This document shows positions 62,010 to 64,000 of a DNA stretch of 64,000 nucleotides, in pieces. Every line of letters starts with the position of its first letter. The stretch's first letter is position 1. This DNA is from Streptomyces zagrosensis. GTDB taxonomy: Bacteria; Actinomycetota; Actinomycetes; Streptomycetales; Streptomycetaceae. The stretch spans positions 124,001 through 188,000 of the forward strand of contig NZ_JACHJL010000013.1 of assembly GCF_014203645.1 (NCBI RefSeq), read 5' to 3'. Under the pieces are notes generated by a model. The model was not told the origin of the DNA. It did no database searches and was given only the letters and a program-made list of their open reading frames with translations. Made by a program: the position numbers and the translations under genes.

Positions 62010-62237
62010 CGGTGTCAGCCGTCCTTTCGGGGCCCGGGCCTTCGGGCGTTGCCAGGCTAGCGCCCCGGCGCGGGCCGGGCGGGTGCGTTGAGCAGGCCGC
62101 TGGCGGGCCGGCCAGGGGGGCCTGCGCACGGCAGCGGGCCGGTTGAGAAGATCGTTGAAGAACCGCGCCAGGCCCCTTGAAGCCATCGATGTGATCACGC
62201 GACGCGCCGTCGCGAGCGAACCGACCGGAGCAGCCTG

Positions 62238-63296
62238 ATGAACCACTCCCCCGCCGCCGAAACCGTCCTCACCCGCGTCAGCGGCAGGTCCGCCACGCTC
62301 ACCCTCAACCGCCCCAAGGCCCTCAACTCCCTTGACCACGCCATGGTGCGCGACCTCGACGCCGCTCTGAGCGGGTGGGAGCTCGATGACACGGTGGACA
62401 CAGTCGTCATCGCGGGCGCGGGCGAGCGCGGTCTGTGCGCGGGCGGTGACATCCGGGCCATTTACGAGGACGCCCGCGCCGGAGGCACCGCATCGCGTGC
62501 CTTCTGGCGTGATGAGTACCTGCTCAACGCCCGTATCGCCCACTACCCCAAGCCGTATGTGGCACTCATGGACGGCATCGTGATGGGCGGTGGCGTCGGG
62601 GTGTCAGCGCATGGCGGAGTGCGCATCGTCACCGAGCGGTCGGCCGTCGCCATGCCGGAGGTCGGCATCGGCTTTGTGCCCGATGTGGGCGGTACGCACC
62701 TACTGGCCGCGGCGCCGGGCGAGGTGGGTACGCATCTCGCGCTGACGACGGACCGGATGGGCGCGGGCGCCGCCATCGCGTGCGGATTCGCCGACCACTT
62801 CGTGCCGGCTGCCCGGCTGACCGCGTTCACGGCCGCACTCGCCTCCCGTACGGCAGCGGAGGCGGTGGCGGAGTTCGCCGAGGCGGCCCCGGTCAACGAG
62901 CTCGCTGAGCACCGCGACTGGATCGACGCATGCTACGCCGCCGACTCCGTCGAGGAGATCATCACCCGCCTTCAGGACTGCGGCGTGCGGGAGGCGAAGG
63001 AAGCAGCCGAGCAGATCATGAGCCACTCGCCCACCGCGGTGAAGGTGACGCTCAGCGCGCTGCGCCGGGCGCGGCAGCTCGGCACCTTGGAGGCGGTTCT
63101 CGACCAGGAGTACCGGGTCTCCTGCGCGGCACTGGCCTGCGCCGACCTGGTGGAGGGCATTCGGGCCCAGGTGATCGACAAGGACCGCCACCCGCGCTGG
63201 ACCCCCGATCGGCTCGCGCAGGTGAGCCCCACGGACGTGGAGAGGTTCTTCGCGGACCTGGGGGCGGCGGAACTGGGCCTCGCGGCACGCCCCTAG
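62238..63296 (+). CDS. 3-hydroxyisobutyryl-CoA hydrolase-like crotonase protein
   Basis: A 352-residue member of the enoyl-CoA hydratase/isomerase superfamily. The length (crotonases are about 260), the GERGLCAGGDIRAIYEDARA block, PKPYVALMDGIVMGGGVGVS (oxyanion hole) and EVGIGFVPDVGGT match the HIBCH branch, which hydrolyses 3-hydroxyisobutyryl-CoA in valine breakdown. Catalytic Glu and Asp lie in MPEVGIGF and PDVGG. GGAGCAG precedes the ATG. It is divergent from the FhuF-like gene and unrelated in function to the cobalamin set. Confidence 0.88.
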   Translation: MNHSPAAETVLTRVSGRSATLTLNRPKALNSLDHAMVRDLDAALSGWELDDTVDTVVIAGAGERGLCAGGDIRAIYEDARAGGTASRAFWRDEYLLNARIAHYPKPYVALMDGIVMGGGVGVSAHGGVRIVTERSAVAMPEVGIGFVPDVGGTHLLAAAPGEVGTHLALTTDRMGAGAAIACGFADHFVPAARLTAFTAALASRTAAEAVAEFAEAAPVNELAEHRDWIDACYAADSVEEIITRLQDCGVREAKEAAEQIMSHSPTAVKVTLSALRRARQLGTLEAVLDQEYRVSCAALACADLVEGIRAQVIDKDRHPRWTPDRLAQVSPTDVERFFADLGAAELGLAARP

Positions 63297-63458
63297 CACC
63301 TTCGTGGGGGCGTCTGCGCGCCCCGCTGCGGCAGCGCCGTGGGGCCGCGGGCGCCCTCCTGCCAGAGCACCGCCGTCCAGGGCGGCGAAACGGGCAGGGA
63401 ACCAGCGGTCGCCCAGGCGCCGCCGCCCAGCCTTGCGGTGGCTTCTACACTCCACCTC

Positions 63459-64000
63459 ATGACGAACATGATCACTGAAATCGCCCGTGACCTCACGCCA
63501 AGTGGCACGCTGCGGGCCTCCGTCAACCTGGGCAATCCGGTGCTGGCGCAGGGCCCGCCCACGGCACCGACCGGCATCACGGTGGACATCGCGCGCGAGG
63601 TCGGCCATCGGCTTGGCGTGCCGGTGGAGTTCCTGTGCTTCGACGCGGCGCGCAAGTCGTACGAGGCGATGGCGGAGGGCCGGGCCGACCTGTGCTTCTT
63701 GGCCGTTGAGCCCGCACGTGAGGCTGAGGTCGCCTTCACCGCACCGTACGTCGTCATCGAGGGCGTGTTCGTCGTGCCGCGCGACTCGACCATCGCCGCG
63801 GCGGCCGACGTCGATCGTGCGGGCGTGCGCATCGGCGTCAAGCAGGGGTCTGCCTACGATCTGTTCCTCTCCCGCACCCTGCACCACGCGAGCGTGATAC
63901 GCGGCGACGAAGGGATAGCTGCCTTCCGCGCCCAGGACTTGGAGGTCGCGGCCGGCATCAGGCAGCCGATGACCGCATATGTCGCGGAACACGACGACGT
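63459..64000 (+). CDS. Family-3 solute-binding-like protein (partial, runs off the window)
   Basis: The first 180 codons of a substrate-binding-domain protein (SBP_bac_3 type). GTLRASVNLGNPVLAQG, then TGITVDIAREVGHRLGV and EGRADLCFLAVEPAREAEVA are the family blocks; FTAPYVVIEG follows. There is no signal peptide or lipobox, so it may act in the cytoplasm rather than with a transporter. The ATG context has no strong ribosome binding site. The 160 bp before it hold no clear signal. Confidence 0.8.
   Translation, partial: MTNMITEIARDLTPSGTLRASVNLGNPVLAQGPPTAPTGITVDIAREVGHRLGVPVEFLCFDAARKSYEAMAEGRADLCFLAVEPAREAEVAFTAPYVVIEGVFVVPRDSTIAAAADVDRAGVRIGVKQGSAYDLFLSRTLHHASVIRGDEGIAAFRAQDLEVAAGIRQPMTAYVAEHDD

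Overview
The window is about 64 kb of very GC-rich DNA with short intergenic gaps, frequent GTG starts, 4-bp ATGA gene overlaps and streptomycete gene families (Ser/Thr kinase-receptor fusions, CYP102-type P450, DasR-type operator, OleD-type glycosyltransferase, split actinobacterial cobalamin genes). It reads as a Streptomyces chromosome arm or near-core region. I see no rRNA, tRNA, CRISPR array, insertion sequence or prophage.

Layout. 1-3 kb: the end of a membrane protein, a small secreted peptide, a decayed CYP102-like P450/flavodoxin/reductase gene and a frameshifted PAS-LuxR regulator. 3-8.5 kb: a lipoprotein and two tandem kinase-periplasmic-binding-protein fusions. 8.7-14.1 kb: an amino-acid permease, a short UvrA-like protein and an APH(6)/hydroxyurea-type phosphotransferase. 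14.4-16.5 kb: an ABC exporter with a strong palindromic operator. 16.6-29.3 kb, all on the minus strand: ATP-grasp ligase, DUF364-like Rossmann protein, PLP cysteine-synthase-like enzyme, dipeptide epimerase, MFS transporter, methyltransferase, then an oligopeptide/nickel-type ABC importer. The first promoter carries a Zur-like box, shared with a divergent secreted peptidase. My reading is a candidate zinc-controlled, NRPS-free dipeptide metallophore (or dipeptide antibiotic) locus; this is the most interesting part of the window.

31-34.4 kb: a lipase maturation factor, then a scar where a GNAT fragment meets the tail of a graspetide ATP-grasp maturase, followed by its intact methyltransferase. 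34.4-37 kb: a CzrA-like ArsR sensor divergent from a P1B-4 metal-exporting ATPase. 37-39.6 kb: a DHA2-type MFS pump and a divergent TetR regulator. 39.7-43.2 kb: SIS sugar-phosphate enzyme, crr and ptsI behind a DasR (dre) site. 43.4-45.7 kb: a proline-rich small protein, a macrolide-type glycosyltransferase and a possible 45-residue protein.

46-62 kb: a cobalamin cluster. cobN lies behind a cobalamin riboswitch and overlaps a NUDIX gene; cobG-cobH-cobIJ, cobK, cbiD, cobM and cobL follow, with a class-C serine hydrolase and a FhuF-like [2Fe-2S] protein among them. Many of these cobalamin proteins carry in-frame repeat-coded linkers or tails. The window ends with a 3-hydroxyisobutyryl-CoA hydrolase-like gene and a truncated solute-binding protein. 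Three of the systems concern divalent metals (Zur-like box, CzrA/P1B-4 pair, cobaltochelatase with riboswitch). All calls come from reading the sequence by eye; no searches were run.
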